NCBI RefSeq assembly: GCF_030272615.1
Contig: NC_081406.1
Span: forward strand, 468,379,400-468,443,399
From: Cryptomeria japonica
Lineage: Eukaryota > Streptophyta > Pinopsida > Cupressales > Cupressaceae
Length of the DNA stretch: 64,000 nucleotides
Direction: 5' to 3'
Position numbers and translations under genes: made by a program. This document shows, in pieces, positions 1 through 12,853 of the stretch. Position 1 is the stretch's first letter, and the number at the start of each line of letters is the position of its first letter. Under the pieces are notes generated by a model that searched no databases, was not told where the DNA came from, and saw nothing but the letters and a program-made list of their open reading frames with translations.

Positions 1-140
1 AAAATAATATTTGATTCGAAAGGATTTTACACTTTTGATCGGGGGGTGGTTTCTTAAAGTTATCCCTATTGGCTAGTAACCAGGATAGATTGGAATGTAA
101 ATGGGAACTGCCCAAGGAGGGATGGTATAAATTAAACTTT
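1..140 (+). pseudogene. LINE-type RNase H domain, N-terminal part (fragment)
   Basis: This is the linker and first strand of a non-LTR retrotransposon C-terminal RNase H domain. The translation near 90-140 reads KWELPKEGWYKLNF, the usual W-PP-GW-KLNFDG entry of RVT_3-type RNase H in plant LINEs. It stops at the TSD ACTTT (136-140), where a solo LTR starts. The domain resumes at 4354 in the same frame. The 5' part lies outside the window. The family assignment rests on motif similarity recalled from known LINEs. Confidence 0.6.
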
Positions 141-839
141 TGTCATGCCCAAAATTTAGGGCAAGAACGGGATAATTTTTTTTTAAAATCAAGTAACGAA
201 ATTAATTTAAAATATATTTGCGGAATACTAAATGGTTTAATTTATTTTCTCATCAAACTTAGTCAATAGATTATTTAAATCAAACTCATTAAAATAGTAG
301 ATGAAGATAAAATTAATTTCCAATAACCAATACTTGTATTTTTCACTAGGAAACTAATTAATTTAGTCCTAACTCTTAGATCATAAAAGTCGATAATTTA
401 TTCAACATTAATTAAAATAAGATTAAACTAAATCGACTAAGGTTCAATTAAATTGGTAATAATTATTTTCCTATAAAGCGTAAATATTTCCCAATAGACA
501 AATTATCTTTACCCAACTGAATATAAAGTTCTATTAAATTTCAAACAAAACAATTTTCATAACTTAAACATAACCCCATATGTTTATTAAAAAAAACAAA
601 TATAATTTATAATCACATATTAAAATATTTAATCCAAAATTGTCTTATTCTCTTTCAAACTCAATATATATATATATATATATTTAAATATTATATTAAT
701 TTCCACTTCTTTAGGAAAATCCCCATGCAAACCCTAAATTTAAAATACAGTATAAAATAAACCTCTTTATATTTTTTTTTTCCTATTTCTTTATTATCCT
801 TTTACCCTAGCTCTAATTGAGCTAGGGTTTTATATTTTT

Positions 840-1135
840 TTATGCTTATTGATTATGCAGGCCCGAACGAAGGTTTTATGCGGTGGCCATAGCGATTTGG
901 CAGAGGAGGCGCCACCAGTGGGATGACCCACTATTGGGGTTGTGGCCCACACAGTGGCCTTGGCCGCTGTGTGAGTCGCGGCCTGCACAGTGGCTGCGAA
1001 CACTGGTGCGGAGCACGACCCACACAGGGAGCCGCAGGCCCCTATGAGGGACATGGCCCGCACAGAGGTTGCGGCCTCTGTGAGGGACGTGGCCCGCACA
1101 AGGACTGCATGCCCTGTGCGGCCGAGGCCCGCCCC
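840..1135 (+). repeat. GC-rich imperfect tandem subrepeats inside the solo LTR
   Basis: In very AT-rich surroundings this block repeats variants of GGCCCGCACAGTGGCTGCGG with many CpG sites. The reading frames through it are low-complexity and I do not regard them as genes. An analogous GC-rich island sits inside both LTRs of the LARD-like element (about 20612-20812 and 28560-28750), so it may belong to the LTR's own promoter region. That role is inference. Confidence 0.6.
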
Positions 1136-1200
1136 TTTCCTTTCCCCATTTCCCTTTGCTCTATTTTTTTTTTCTTTATTTTTATTTTTTATTTTTTTAA

Positions 1201-1317
<117 letters not shown>

Positions 1318-4300
1318 TTTTAGGTGCAAATAGGTATAAATATATTTATATAAATATTTATATATATATTTATATACATTTTTATATGTATATATTCATA
1401 TATATATATATTTATATATATATATATTTATATATATATATTTATATTTATATATGCATTTATTTCGCAGGTAATTTTATGATATATTTTATGTATGAAT
1501 ATATAGGTATATACATGAAATCTACATGTATATGACTATATCTATTTTTATATAACTATATATTTTTTTTTCTTATCATAAAACAGAATCTATGAAAGAT
1601 TCTAATTTCAATTACAGGCAAAAGTAAAGTAATAAATCTGTTTACTGTAGATATTATTTTCTGTAAATAAATAATGCTAGTGTTTAACAAAAATACCTAA
1701 CTTCAACTCTATCAAGGACTAAGTTTAACAAATTTTCCAGCAACCTAATAATTACAAATTTTATTTAAATGAAACTATAATAAGTTAAGATATTTATTTC
1801 CCGCATTTATTAAATAGGCAAGCTTGCAAAAATCTACAGTAACTACTTAAATGATTTAGATGTATTTTCTATAATGGAATAAATAATAGAATTAACTAAT
1901 CCTAAAACAACAACTATATTAAATAAAGAATTCCTTAACTTAAACTATAGAAATGATTTTGATAATTTTAGATTTTATTTTTTGCATTTAAAATAGAATC
2001 ACAGATAAAGTAGGATCATAGATTTAATTAAAATACTTTTTACATTTCCATGTATAATCCTAAGTGCTTTTATATTTCAGCCCTTGCATGCATGCAAATT
2101 CAGTTCTATTTCTTTTCCAGTAAATAAGAGAATAAATTTAACTCATTTCCTTTCAAGAAATAATAAATACTCTACAAGATTTAACCTTAACTCTAGAACA
2201 AGAACTTAGAATAAACCATTTAGCTTTTATGCAAAATAACATGATATTTTTTGCATAACAATTAACATATCCTCAAGTCTTTATTCCTATTTTACAAATA
2301 GCCTCTCATTTCAAACAAGAGAGGACTTTTCAAAAGGTAATAAATACATTTGCAACTCTTTTGAAAAAAAAAAAAATCAACATCTTCCACCATAACTGCA
2401 TGCATCTAATATTTCCTCTAACATCCTACAAATAAATCAAATCTATGACCATGGAGTGCTCACCTCCTAGCCTAGGCTAACTGGTAGCCACCCCCGAGCT
2501 CAGAGAACTAAGCCCTAGATGGGAAACAAACATGCAAGCACAAAAGATAGAATACACACAAATTCAAACACACTCCCAACCCGGCTACACTGCACCACAC
2601 CTTGGTGATGACCTTTTTAAGGGTGGTAGTGGACCAAATACCCTGAGGAGAACTGCAAGTATGGAAAAACATGTAGCCACCTCATGGCAAACCAAATACA
2701 TCAAGATTAGCAACCCCTTATTCCTTATCCCCCCCAAGGAAATCATGCCTTATTTCCCTCCTTGTGACCCCCATTGCATAAACAAGCCATGCAACAAGGG
2801 TCACACAAAATCCCTTGTGATCACTCTCATAACAAGAGTCTCTCAATTGAGGGCTATCACTTCTACCACCCACAAGATCCTCCTCTCTCCCAAGAGTAAG
2901 AGGTCTTGATGAATCCCGAAAACACATACAATACTTAACACAAAATACCAAATAAAATTTCCAAAATAACATGCACGGAAGCAAATCTTTTACACCAACA
3001 TTACTTTCAAACACATGCAATAAGAAAGCCATTTTAAGAAGAATGCAACCAACCTTAATCTACCCAAAGGTAGGTTAGTTTTTTTGAGGATGAGCAGCCC
3101 AATTCCATGGTTCTTCTCCTTCTACCCTTAGCCAAAAATCTCTATTCAAAATCTAGCCTATTCTTTTCAAAAATTCTCTTGTCTCCAAAATTGGAGAGTG
3201 GGTGATTACCCACAAATTTTCTAATTCTTGCTTAAGAAGCCCCTTGTGAGAGTTCTCACAAGTTTCTAAAAACTAAAGAGGAAGGTAGGGTAGAATGGGA
3301 AAGGGAACTCTCATTCGAAAATGAAGGTTTACAACTAGGTTCAAATCTTCTAATTTCAATTTTCGCACAACTTAGAAAAGTCAATTTTTAGGGTGTCTAA
3401 AAGGTCACATGGGAGTAGAAACTTGCCTTAAATTACCCCTAACCCTTAGGTATACCTTATGGGCTTTAGGAAACCCTATTAAACTACCCCTGGGTGTCCA
3501 TTTAACCCTTTTTTAACCCCTCTGAAGTTTATTTTCGGGTCAAACCTATGTTGATCATCCCAAAGATTCTTTACCCAAGGCATTTATGACATCACGTTAC
3601 ACTAATTGAAAAATCTATAGTTAAACAATTCCCACCAAGAGACAAATTTAAAAATTCAAACATAAATCCACACATGTGTCAAGTGACACAAAGAAAATAC
3701 TTTTACAAATTAATACATGAAATCGTCTCTTGTGGATTTTACATAAATCAACTAAATAACACTTAACACACATGCATCATTTACTGTTACGAATAAAATA
3801 CAACACAAATGGGGTGTTGTCTCTCCAAATAGACAAACCCTGGCTTACGAACATACATAGGTCTAGGTTTGGTTCTCCGTAATATTTCCATGGTCACATG
3901 GATAACTTCCTGCACATCTCAATTTACACATTAGTAACTTTCAAATAACCACATATAATATAAATCACAGGAATAATAATACACATCATCACTTGCATAC
4001 AATTTACATCTGAACAATTTAATACATCTTTTATCCAAGCAATTTCAAATAAGCAATTCATCTTAATGCTCATAATGTTGTTCCATACTTAAACATACAT
4101 CATAATTCTATTATCATAGTAAAGTTTTGCAAATTCAATAACGACATTTATCACTGCAAATTCATCCTATTCAAAAATCATGTAGTGTTCTATATCATAA
4201 AGCATATAAATAAATCATCAACATATAGCAATGTTATCCAAATCATGACATCATATAAGTTCTAAATCCATAATGCATAAAAATAAAGCATCCATAATAG

Positions 4301-4353
4301 TCTCAATATAAAAACCACTGAAATGTCAGATTGAGTCGAGGTGGGGTCTCACA

Positions 4354-4760
4354 ACTTTGATGGTACGGCCAGAGGAAATCAAGGAATATTAGGTGCTGGA
4401 TTTTTTATTTCAAAATGGGATGGAAGGATATTAGATAAAATGACAAAGCCTTTAGAATAGGGTACCAACAATCAAGCAAAATTCCAAGCTTTGGTGTTAG
4501 GGCTTAAGAAATGTAGAGATCTAGATATAAAACTTTTAGAGATCCAAGGGGATTTTGCCACAGTAATCAATGAATTGAGAAGAGAGATAACACCAAATTA
4601 AAGATTAAATGCACTATTAAAAAAATCTTTAAGTATTGTTAGCTCCTTTGAAGCAGAGTGGTTTTCAGCCATATTTACAAGGAAGGAAATTGGGCAGCAA
4701 ATGTTTTGGCTAATAAAGTAGCAGACGGTATTCGTATAGATGTAGAGTATCTACTTTAAG
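4354..4760 (+). pseudogene. LINE-type RNase H domain, main part (fragment)
   Basis: This continues the frame that ends at 140. Visible motifs are FDGTARGNQGILGAGFF at the start (the DG-S-GNPG motif with the first catalytic Asp), GTNNQAKFQALVLGLKKC (family GTNNQAEF, so the usual catalytic Glu appears as Lys), and IQGDFATVINELRR (family IEGDS, second Asp). In-frame stops (for example the TAG after KPLE near 4459) and the E-to-K change show it is dead. The role in an active element would be degradation of RNA in RNA:DNA hybrids during target-primed reverse transcription. The element's 3' end is not certain; a short A-rich stretch at about 6231-6243 is one possibility. Confidence 0.7.
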
Positions 4761-5339
4761 TCATGTTTGGTTTGTCAATTATTTTTATTAGTTTTGGTTT
4801 GGTAAGGTTTTAAAATCCTTCGGAGCGGGAATTCAATCCGAATTTTGAAAATTAAAATGGAGACTTCTAGGCCCATAGTGATTTAAGTTGGAATAACACA
4901 TCATCAATAATAAGAATGGGCATATTTTATTTAAAAAGTAAAAAGTAATAAGAAGTGAAGTGATGTAGACAAATTGTTAGGGAAAGTATTGATGAGTAAG
5001 AAAGCATGCGATCATAGCATCATCATATAACATAATTGAGCGGGGATTCAAGAACTTTTTGCTAGATATGTTGAAGGAAGTACTCCCTTGCCAACTCTTT
5101 AGCCTAAAGTCTTACAGTGATCACACGAGTGGAGTTGGATATAGATATTGCAATAGATTTATTTTGTGTGTCTCCAAGCATTCATTATGGGATGTAAATT
5201 TTGCGTGAGAAGCTTCATCGCCTCTATTAAACCAAGATTTTATAACCATTCTTCATTCATTTTCTTTTTGTGTTTAGCAAAGCTATGTGGATAATTTCAG
5301 TGGATTCTAATATCAGGCTGGTAGCGAAGAAGTGATAAA

Positions 5340-5950
5340 TGGCACTCTTGGGTCTTATCACAAGTAAAATGCTTCAACAAGTGACAAATATTTCACATCC
5401 ACTCTTGTTGGATGTAATCTGCGACATACTCCAAGAGTCCAGTTTCTCATAGCCAACCATAGGTATAGAGTCAATACCGACATCTCGACTCATTTCTTGG
5501 CTACTATCTTGAAATTGGGGGAATCCAAAGTGGTAGCAGAATCTAATTATGTTTGAGGATTTTTAAGGCAGGCTTTTTGGGGGATATGGACAGAGCTCTC
5601 TATGAGAATGATCACAACCTTACTATCCCTCCATCTTCCTTTTATAGGTTAACAAGTAGGAATGGAGTCCCAATGCCTAGGTTTCCAATACTTTTCATAT
5701 GGGATCAAGAGAGTTGGGAAGTGAGTATTCATTTGAAGAGAAGATGCTTAGACTTTATCAAAAAAATTATGGGATTTGCAGATGATGGAGTTTTGGTTCC
5801 CCCTATAGGGGATGATATTGATGTCACTCTGTAGTGGGTTTGTGAGTTCAAATGTTTGACTGGAAGGTGTGACAAAGATGATCATTTCTCAGAGAGTGGG
5901 AGTAGCAACAACAGTGAAGACGAGGAAGGCCCAGTTCTAGGGAGGGAGTG
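5340..5950 (+). pseudogene. Unrecognised coding remnant
   Basis: I do not recognise this family. The clearest open stretch, 5553-5834, reads like real protein: IPPSSFYRLTSRNG, then FPILFIWDQESWEVS, then a cationic segment and GFADDGVLVPP. The same frame runs on past a TAG at 5832-5834 into a Ser/Asp/Glu-rich tail ending near 5950. Upstream pieces in other frames (from about 5340) also look coding, which suggests frameshifts. It lies downstream of the LINE RNase H piece and could be part of that or another element. No conserved catalytic motif is visible. Confidence 0.3.
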
Positions 5951-6414
5951 AGCCCTATATTGACTTATAGCCCTATCATGGTGTTGATAATATATACACG
6001 ATAATATTTAGAAAGGTATGTATGGTCGAGATATGATAGTAAAATATCTCTAGCTTTATTAATTGTCAGAGATAGTAGATCTACTATGGTTTCCATCCCT
6101 ATTTTTCTATTTAGGGATTGTTGTATCTTAGAAGTGTCCTCTGAGATAAATTAGTAGTGATATGGCTCAATATATCATTTAAAGAGATCCGAGAAGGTTT
6201 ATTTTTTAAGATGTAAGTTTTTGCTTATATTAATACAAAAAAACTATTTGCCCTTTACTGAGCAAAATAAATAAATCTGTTTGTGTAATTAAACATAGCT
6301 ATTATATCATTTAAATTCTCATCATAACCTGATTGTACAATTAAACCATAGAGAAACTAACAAATTAGGTTTATGTCATAATTGACATCTTTTTAAGATA
6401 AATAATATACTATT

Positions 6415-6745
6415 ATGCTTATCCTAACCCAAACTTTGATGTAAACCCTAAACATAATTGTAACCCTGACACTAAATCCTAACCATAAATGTCCCTAATA
6501 TTAAACCGCATCCATAACCCTAGTCCTAAACACAATCCGAATTGTAATCCTAAACCCTAACGCTAATCATAATCCTCGACCAAAACCAAACCCTAATGTT
6601 GATGCTAACGTTAACCATGATAGAAATCCTAATCATTATCATAAGCCTAATTGTAAACTCTAACCCTAATCGTAGACCTAACCCAAACCATGATGTAAAC
6701 GTTAACCCTGACAATAACACTAAACTTAACCCTATCACCAACCAT
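6415..6745 (+). repeat. Degenerate interstitial telomere-like tract (CCCTAA)n
   Basis: About 330 bp made mostly of CCCTAA-like and TAACCC-like hexamers and diverged relatives (AACCCTAA, AATCCTAA, AACCCTGA), all in the C-rich orientation on the + strand. This is the Arabidopsis-type plant telomere motif. A minus-strand reading frame here is a repeat artefact. Confidence 0.7.
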
Positions 6746-6972
6746 AACCATAATACTCATGATTAAATAAAGTTTAATATATCTTAGATTTTAGTATTTT
6801 CTTTGATCTTGCAACACATATATATTATAAAAAATAGTCTAAATATATATATAAAATTTCATATATCTTTGTGTAATAATATAATAATATAATTTATTTT
6901 AATAGAAAGGTACTATATAACATTATATATTGATTTATTTTATGTTTTCCATATCGTGTCGCACGACTCTGG

Positions 6973-7047
6973 CTAGCATATATACCTTAAATTTTAATTT
7001 AATCTATTTTATATAGATTAAATTACAACTTAAGGTATATATGCTAG
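6973..7047. repeat. 75-bp imperfect palindrome (fold-back)
   Basis: The left arm CTAGCATATATACCTTAA and the right arm TTAAGGTATATATGCTAG are exact reverse complements, and the inner TTAATTTAATCTA / TAGATTAAATTA continues the stem. It could be a very short MITE or an extruding hairpin. No clear target-site duplication is seen. Confidence 0.75.
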
Positions 7048-7646
7048 ATCTTAAGCCTTCCTTACTTTCAATCATATAGAGCACTTTCTAAATTGAGGAG
7101 GAAAGGAATCATTGTACAATGGTAGCAAAGGTAGAGTGTAAAGGTGTGAATATGTTAACAAAGAACTTTATTTTGTATCTTCAATTTGACAACCATTTAG
7201 ACATCAAAAAGTTGATTTATTTTCAATATTTCATTTTATTATTTAGTTTAAACAATTGTATTTATATATTTATCTAAAAATTATAGTTTAATTTTAAAAA
7301 AAATTCTATTTATTTTGAAATTATTATGTTTATATTAAATTAAATAAAGAACAAATAGAAATAAAATTTTAAAATACAGCTATATTTTTAGATAATTGTA
7401 TTTAAAATAAATAATTAATTAAAAATATTGAAAATAAATAAAAATAAAATTTTAAAAATGAATCTAAAAAAATATTAACAGATCTTAAGGAAAATTAATT
7501 TCTTTTAATAAAATATGTTTTTTGATATTTTGTAAAATAATAGTAAATATAATAGTTTGCAATAAAATAAAGTAAATTTTAATAAATGAAATAGCTTAAA
7601 AATTGATATCATTTTAGATTTTCTCAAGAGTGTTGAAAATATTTAT

Positions 7647-7980
7647 ACCAATTTATATAATATATACAATAATATTATAAAAAAAAATATAATCTTCTTA
7701 ATGCAATAATTCTCAAGTGAATAAAATAATCTAAACTACTATATATATATAATCTTTAATAAAAACATAATTCTCAAGTGAATAAAATTAATAATAAGAA
7801 GAAGCATCTACCTTTACCAATTTATACAATATATACAATAATATTATAAAAAATATATAATCTTCTAAATGTTATAATTCTCAAGTGAATAAAATAATCT
7901 AAACTACTATATATATAATCTTTAATAAAAACATAATTCTCAAGTGAATAAAATTAATAAGAAGAAGAAGCACCTACCTT
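7647..7980. repeat. AT-rich tandem duplication, two units of about 165 bp
   Basis: Units start at ACCAATTTATATAATATA (7648) and ACCAATTTATACAATATA (7816). Each also contains TTCTCAAGTGAATAAAAT twice and ends in the GAAGAAGCA(T/C)CTACCTTT motif. The copies differ by small indels. Confidence 0.75.
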
Positions 7981-8179
7981 TGTTGTAGATTTATAAAGAA
8001 AATTTTCTTCTTATGAATAAAATTAATAAGAAGAAAGAGTCGATGTCTGCAGCTGCTTTGTTTTGTATGAGCTATGGATGGAAAAGCGTCAACCTCCCCT
8101 TCACCTGCAAAATGCAGTGGAGAGTCAAAGAAATAGAAATAGAAGGAGAAGAAGAATTTGCAAAAGAGAGCCCTGCGCA

Positions 8180-8340
8180 GGAGGTAGAATCTCAACCACG
8201 ACCTGGAGAAGTATCATGACAAGCATAAGCACGAGCATAGTCCCAAGCTCAAGAAAAGGTGCCTTGTATTGGCGTCCCGCCTCGCCAAAATGCTGCAGCC
8301 CACACCTAATCTACGCAATGCAGCTTATTTAAGTGTAATT
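8180..8340 (+). pseudogene. CpG-rich segment, possible 5' exon of the AAA-ATPase pseudogene
   Basis: This stands out from its AT-rich flanks. One frame reads LEKYHDKHKHEHSPKLKK and continues with VLASRLAKMLQPTPNLR. The ASRLAKML core resembles the A-S-x-I-A-K-M-L stretch that I recall near the N terminus of plant ATAD2-like proteins, and the segment lies upstream of that pseudogene in the same orientation. If so, the roughly 7.9-kb gap to 16241 is an intron enlarged by the retroelement at 9436-15914. The match is short and from memory. The alternative is an unrelated gene fragment. Confidence 0.3.
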
Positions 8341-8610
8341 CAATCTCTTACAATGCGTCTCTATTTTTATCATGGCTGGCAAATCCAACAAGTGATGTGC
8401 AGAGAAATAATTGGTTGTGCTCCTGAGATGGTGTTTCACTCCTTGTGTGCAATGTTTTAGTTTGCCCCGATTTGCCACCATATTTCTCCTCATATTTTTA
8501 TTGTATGGGAAAATGCCTGCTGTTTAGAATGAAAAAACTTTCTTTTGCCAGAGGATGTTTCCTTCTGTCATAAGATTTTTTCTATTTGTATGGGTTCATG
8601 ATTTATCATT

Positions 8611-8830
8611 CTTATGTATTTGCAACTTAGATTTAGGTGATGTTTTAGTGTATGCGAAAACCCCTTCTATTTTTTTTTTCCCCTCTTTCAAGAGGATGTA
8701 TAATTCTGGTTGTATCCAATCTTATGTATTTGCAACTCAGATTTAGATAATGTTTTAGTGTATGCGAAAACCCCTTCTGTTTTTTTTTCCCCCTCTTTCA
8801 AGAGGATGTATAATTATGGTTGTATCCAAT
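8611..8830. repeat. Tandem duplication, 2 x 110 bp
   Basis: 8611-8720 and 8721-8830 are near-identical, starting CTTATGTATTTGCAACT and ending TGTATCCAAT. Each has an internal T-run and CTTTCAAGAGGATGTATAA. Only a few substitutions separate them, so the event is fairly recent. Confidence 0.9.
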
Positions 8831-11292
8831 TTTCAATTCGCTTGGGTTTATCACCAGGGACCTAAACCCACAAGAATTGAACACTTTCCTTTTGGCGATT
8901 GCTCCAGCTTGTACGCTGCAATTCTGTTGATGGTTTTAATTTTTGCAATGGCTTAGGTTTTGTTATGGAATATAACTCAGGTCTTATTTATAAATTTGGA
9001 GCGGGTAGGGTTGTATAGTTCAAAGCAACATAAGGTAAATGGAAAAAACAAATCATCTAGTGGAATGCTTGCATGAGTGTACTCTCATACATCAAAATGG
9101 TGTCTTGTTTGGTGGTGATATAGTATAGGAGTTGTCCTCCTAATTTTCTTTTTAGATGTCTATGAAGTTATCTGATTGTCCATGAACTTGAAGTTTGGAA
9201 GATATATAACATTTTTTCAACTTTACATAGGGTAGAATAATCCATTGCTCCAGGGGCATTTGTTGTTATATTCTTAAGTCTTAATAGCTTCAGTTGATAT
9301 CATAGTTAATGAACACTTATCGTAAAGACATGTCAATAACAATGCAGTGTTTGTAGCCAAATGAAGAAATAAATCATATAAATGTAAACCAAATTCTTTG
9401 TTAATGGTGGACATTATTATAATTTCTTGGATTATATTTCATGCCTGTGTGCACTTCATGTCTTATGGTACTTATGTATACTTGCGTCATGCCTTAAGTG
9501 AATTCATGTGTATACTTCACGCGTACACTTGATGCTTTACATGTATTTGTGCCTTATGTGTATATTCTATGTTTTGCATGGATGCTTCTTGCCTTATGTA
9601 ATTTATTTGTATACTTTGTACTTTACACCTTACGTGTATTCATGTGTATGACTCATGCCTTATGTATTCATCTGTATGCTTCATACATGATGTATTGGAT
9701 TGATTCATACTTGATGTATTGGATTCATTCATAAAGTGTTTTTGTATACCTTTCTCATGTATGCTTCCGCCTCTATGTGTATTGCCTCCCATGTGTTCAT
9801 CCATGGATGTGCTTTGTATCTTATGCAATTGTTTCATGTACTTTCAGCATGAATTCTTTTTGTTTTGAACGAATGCCCCTTATCTTACATGTTTCAATGT
9901 GATTGAATATGCTTAGTTATTCCATGAGTATGCTTTATGAGTACTTATAAATGGGGTGATTGTTATAAATCACCTGAGCCCTTCTTTTTGCAAACATGGG
10001 TTTCATACTCCTAATAACATGGGAAGGACAACATAGGGATTACTAAAACATGATGATACTATGAAAATCTATAGGATAGAAGAATGTGTAAGAGTAATAT
10101 AGGAAGGAAGAATGTGTAAGAGTACAATTGCTCAAACCATGAGGTGATAATATAAGAACTTGATGAGTATAGAGATTTTGCCCATAAATTGTCATAAGAG
10201 GAGAAAGAAAACATGTTGAGAATGCAGTCAGGCAAAGATAATATTAGCCATGTTCAATTTATTCGTGATATATTTAATACCAATCTACCACCTAAGTTTA
10301 CCAATACGTCAATATCCAATCATAACAATCTATATGGTTACAAACTGTATGACATGAAGGAGTAATACCAAACTTAATTAATTGAGATCTTATTCATTAC
10401 CCACCTCTATTTGGTAACTATGATGTCAGTGACATTCACGCTGCCCACGGAAATTTCTCATTGACTAAACATTTTCCAATATTAATACATACTCTTTATG
10501 GATGTTAACATTAAGCCAAGTCATTATTATTAACTTTTCATGTTGTCATTTAGATCAAACATCTTGCACATTCTCTAATTAATACAACCTCTACATTTTG
10601 GGAAATTTATCCCTCTAATTGGGGGTTCAGACATATTCATCCAACAAATTATAAATCAATAAATTTAGACATATCTCATATATGTATTCCTCTCATGCAC
10701 AATATGTAATGATAGAGTAAAATCATCATTTGTGGTTTCCTTACAATAACTCCTGCAATCAGAAGTGATACTCAAAAATAGTATTTATCATTTCACACAC
10801 TGCTTATCACAAATTGTTATGTTCAAAATTTGTACCAAGCGTGACTGAACATAATCATCTTCCATGATATCAAACCCCTTTACAAATGTTATAGCATTTT
10901 ATCATCTCTCAAGCAATGGTGTTAGGCTACAACTACCATACAAAACAACAATATTCAGTGAACAAATTTCTAAGGGCCCCATTCTATAAGGCATAGGCAG
11001 CATGATAATCTCACAATTAAGGTCATTTTTCAAATCATCATATTACCAACCTAACTAGTTTTTGCAAACACAATTGGATGGCCTTGATCCTTTCCTCTAG
11101 AAGAGAGTGGGATTGTCTTAAGTTAAATCATGCCAATTTCCCACTAATGGTTATAACTCATACTCAAATTAAAGGTAAAAGCATATATGCCTTAATTCAA
11201 ACCTACAACATGTAGTAATATCAGAGTAGAGTCATCTTAAGCACTACCATTATGATCACCCTAATTTGAAATTGCTTGAGGACAAGCAATCT

Positions 11293-11306
11293 GGGGAAGG
11301 GAAGAC
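11293..11306 (+). promoter_or_regulatory. Polypurine tract (PPT)
   Basis: GGGGAAGGGAAGAC lies directly before the LTR start TGTCATGTGCCC. It is the expected primer site for plus-strand DNA synthesis of the left element copy. Confidence 0.65.
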
Positions 11307-12063
11307 TGTCATGTGCCCACATTTATAGTAGAAATAATTAATATAGTTTTTGCCATATAAAATTATATGTTAAAAACATATCAAAATTATATTATATCGC
11401 ATTAACATTAAAATAATATTATATATTATCAATTTACATTTTATATTGAATGATGTTATTATATTAACAATAAATAATATTATATTATCAATTTACATTT
11501 TTTATTGAATGATTTTATTATATTAACAATACACATTATATTATAATGGTGCTTGTATTAAAACTTATATTATTTATGTTAACCAATTAACCCCTATATT
11601 TACCAAGGCTCGATAACCATTCTTTAAAGGGAGGTTTGAATAGTTCCAAATCGGGTTTTATATGAAGTGATGCTCTTCTTGAAAAGAGCCGTCAGAAATA
11701 GAGGGACATCAACTCTTCAAAAAGGGGGGTGTTGCCTATTAGGAGACCATCGTGGCTCTTCACCACATGGGGAGGTAGGATAAATACCCCCTTGTGCAAA
11801 TGGGAATAGGGAGAATACAGGAGGGGAACAAGAAAGTCAAATCTGCCAACAAGGATAGAGAAATGTACAGAAACTGCCAGCAAGGATAATAAAAGAGAAG
11901 AGGGTCTGTAATGGAATATAATAGCTGATATTATATATATTAAATTTTATATGGTCTTAATTAAATTAATGGAATTAATATGATATAAAGTTCAGAAGCA
12001 AATAATGTATAATTATTAAAATAGCATTAAAATGATTATACATGAGAACACTATTAGACATAA

Positions 12064-12225
<162 letters not shown>

Positions 12226-12523
12226 AATGAATTCAAAAAGAGTAAGGCAATCAAATTCAGTTTGTATAAGTTGCTATAATACTGTACCATGCTAATAACA
12301 TAAAATACAACAATAACAATTAATGAATAATTCTGATTTAAAGTAATACTAAAAGAAATAACTGTTAACAATCTGATATAAGACACTAAGGCAATATAAT
12401 ATGATGAAGTATAATAACTATGTCAAGTACAAATTGATTATCATAATTAGTTCAACTGAATGACAAATATGACTTCATTGGAATATCACAAAAAGTTCAT
12501 TGTAAATGAGGGACTCTCTTAAG

Positions 12524-12732
12524 TATGCCACTCCATAGTGGATGCCTAACACCTACCACATGGAGCCAAGAGGGGTGAAGCATCTGCTCTTGGGCTTAAG
12601 AGAGAATGCGGTTGTGATGAGGGGGAATGGCGATAGAACACCTTGCTGGGTATGCCACTCCATGATGGATGCCTAACACCTGCCATATGGAGCCAAGGGG
12701 GATATGGTATTCTACCCTTGGGCCTAGGAGGG
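12524..12732. repeat. Two-copy subrepeat in the LTR
   Basis: TATGCCACTCCATAGTGGAT begins at 12524 and a near copy begins at 12651 (spacing 127 bp). Both continue through GCCTAACACCT and CATGGAGCCAAG to a CTTGGGC motif. Confidence 0.75.
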
Positions 12733-12853
12733 ATGGTTTCTAGGACACCCTATCCAACTCATGGACTAAAGGAATTGATTAGTAACTGACCTACAAACTA
12801 ACTTTATATAATAATCTGATCTCATTTACGAAATATAATAATATGATTATATC

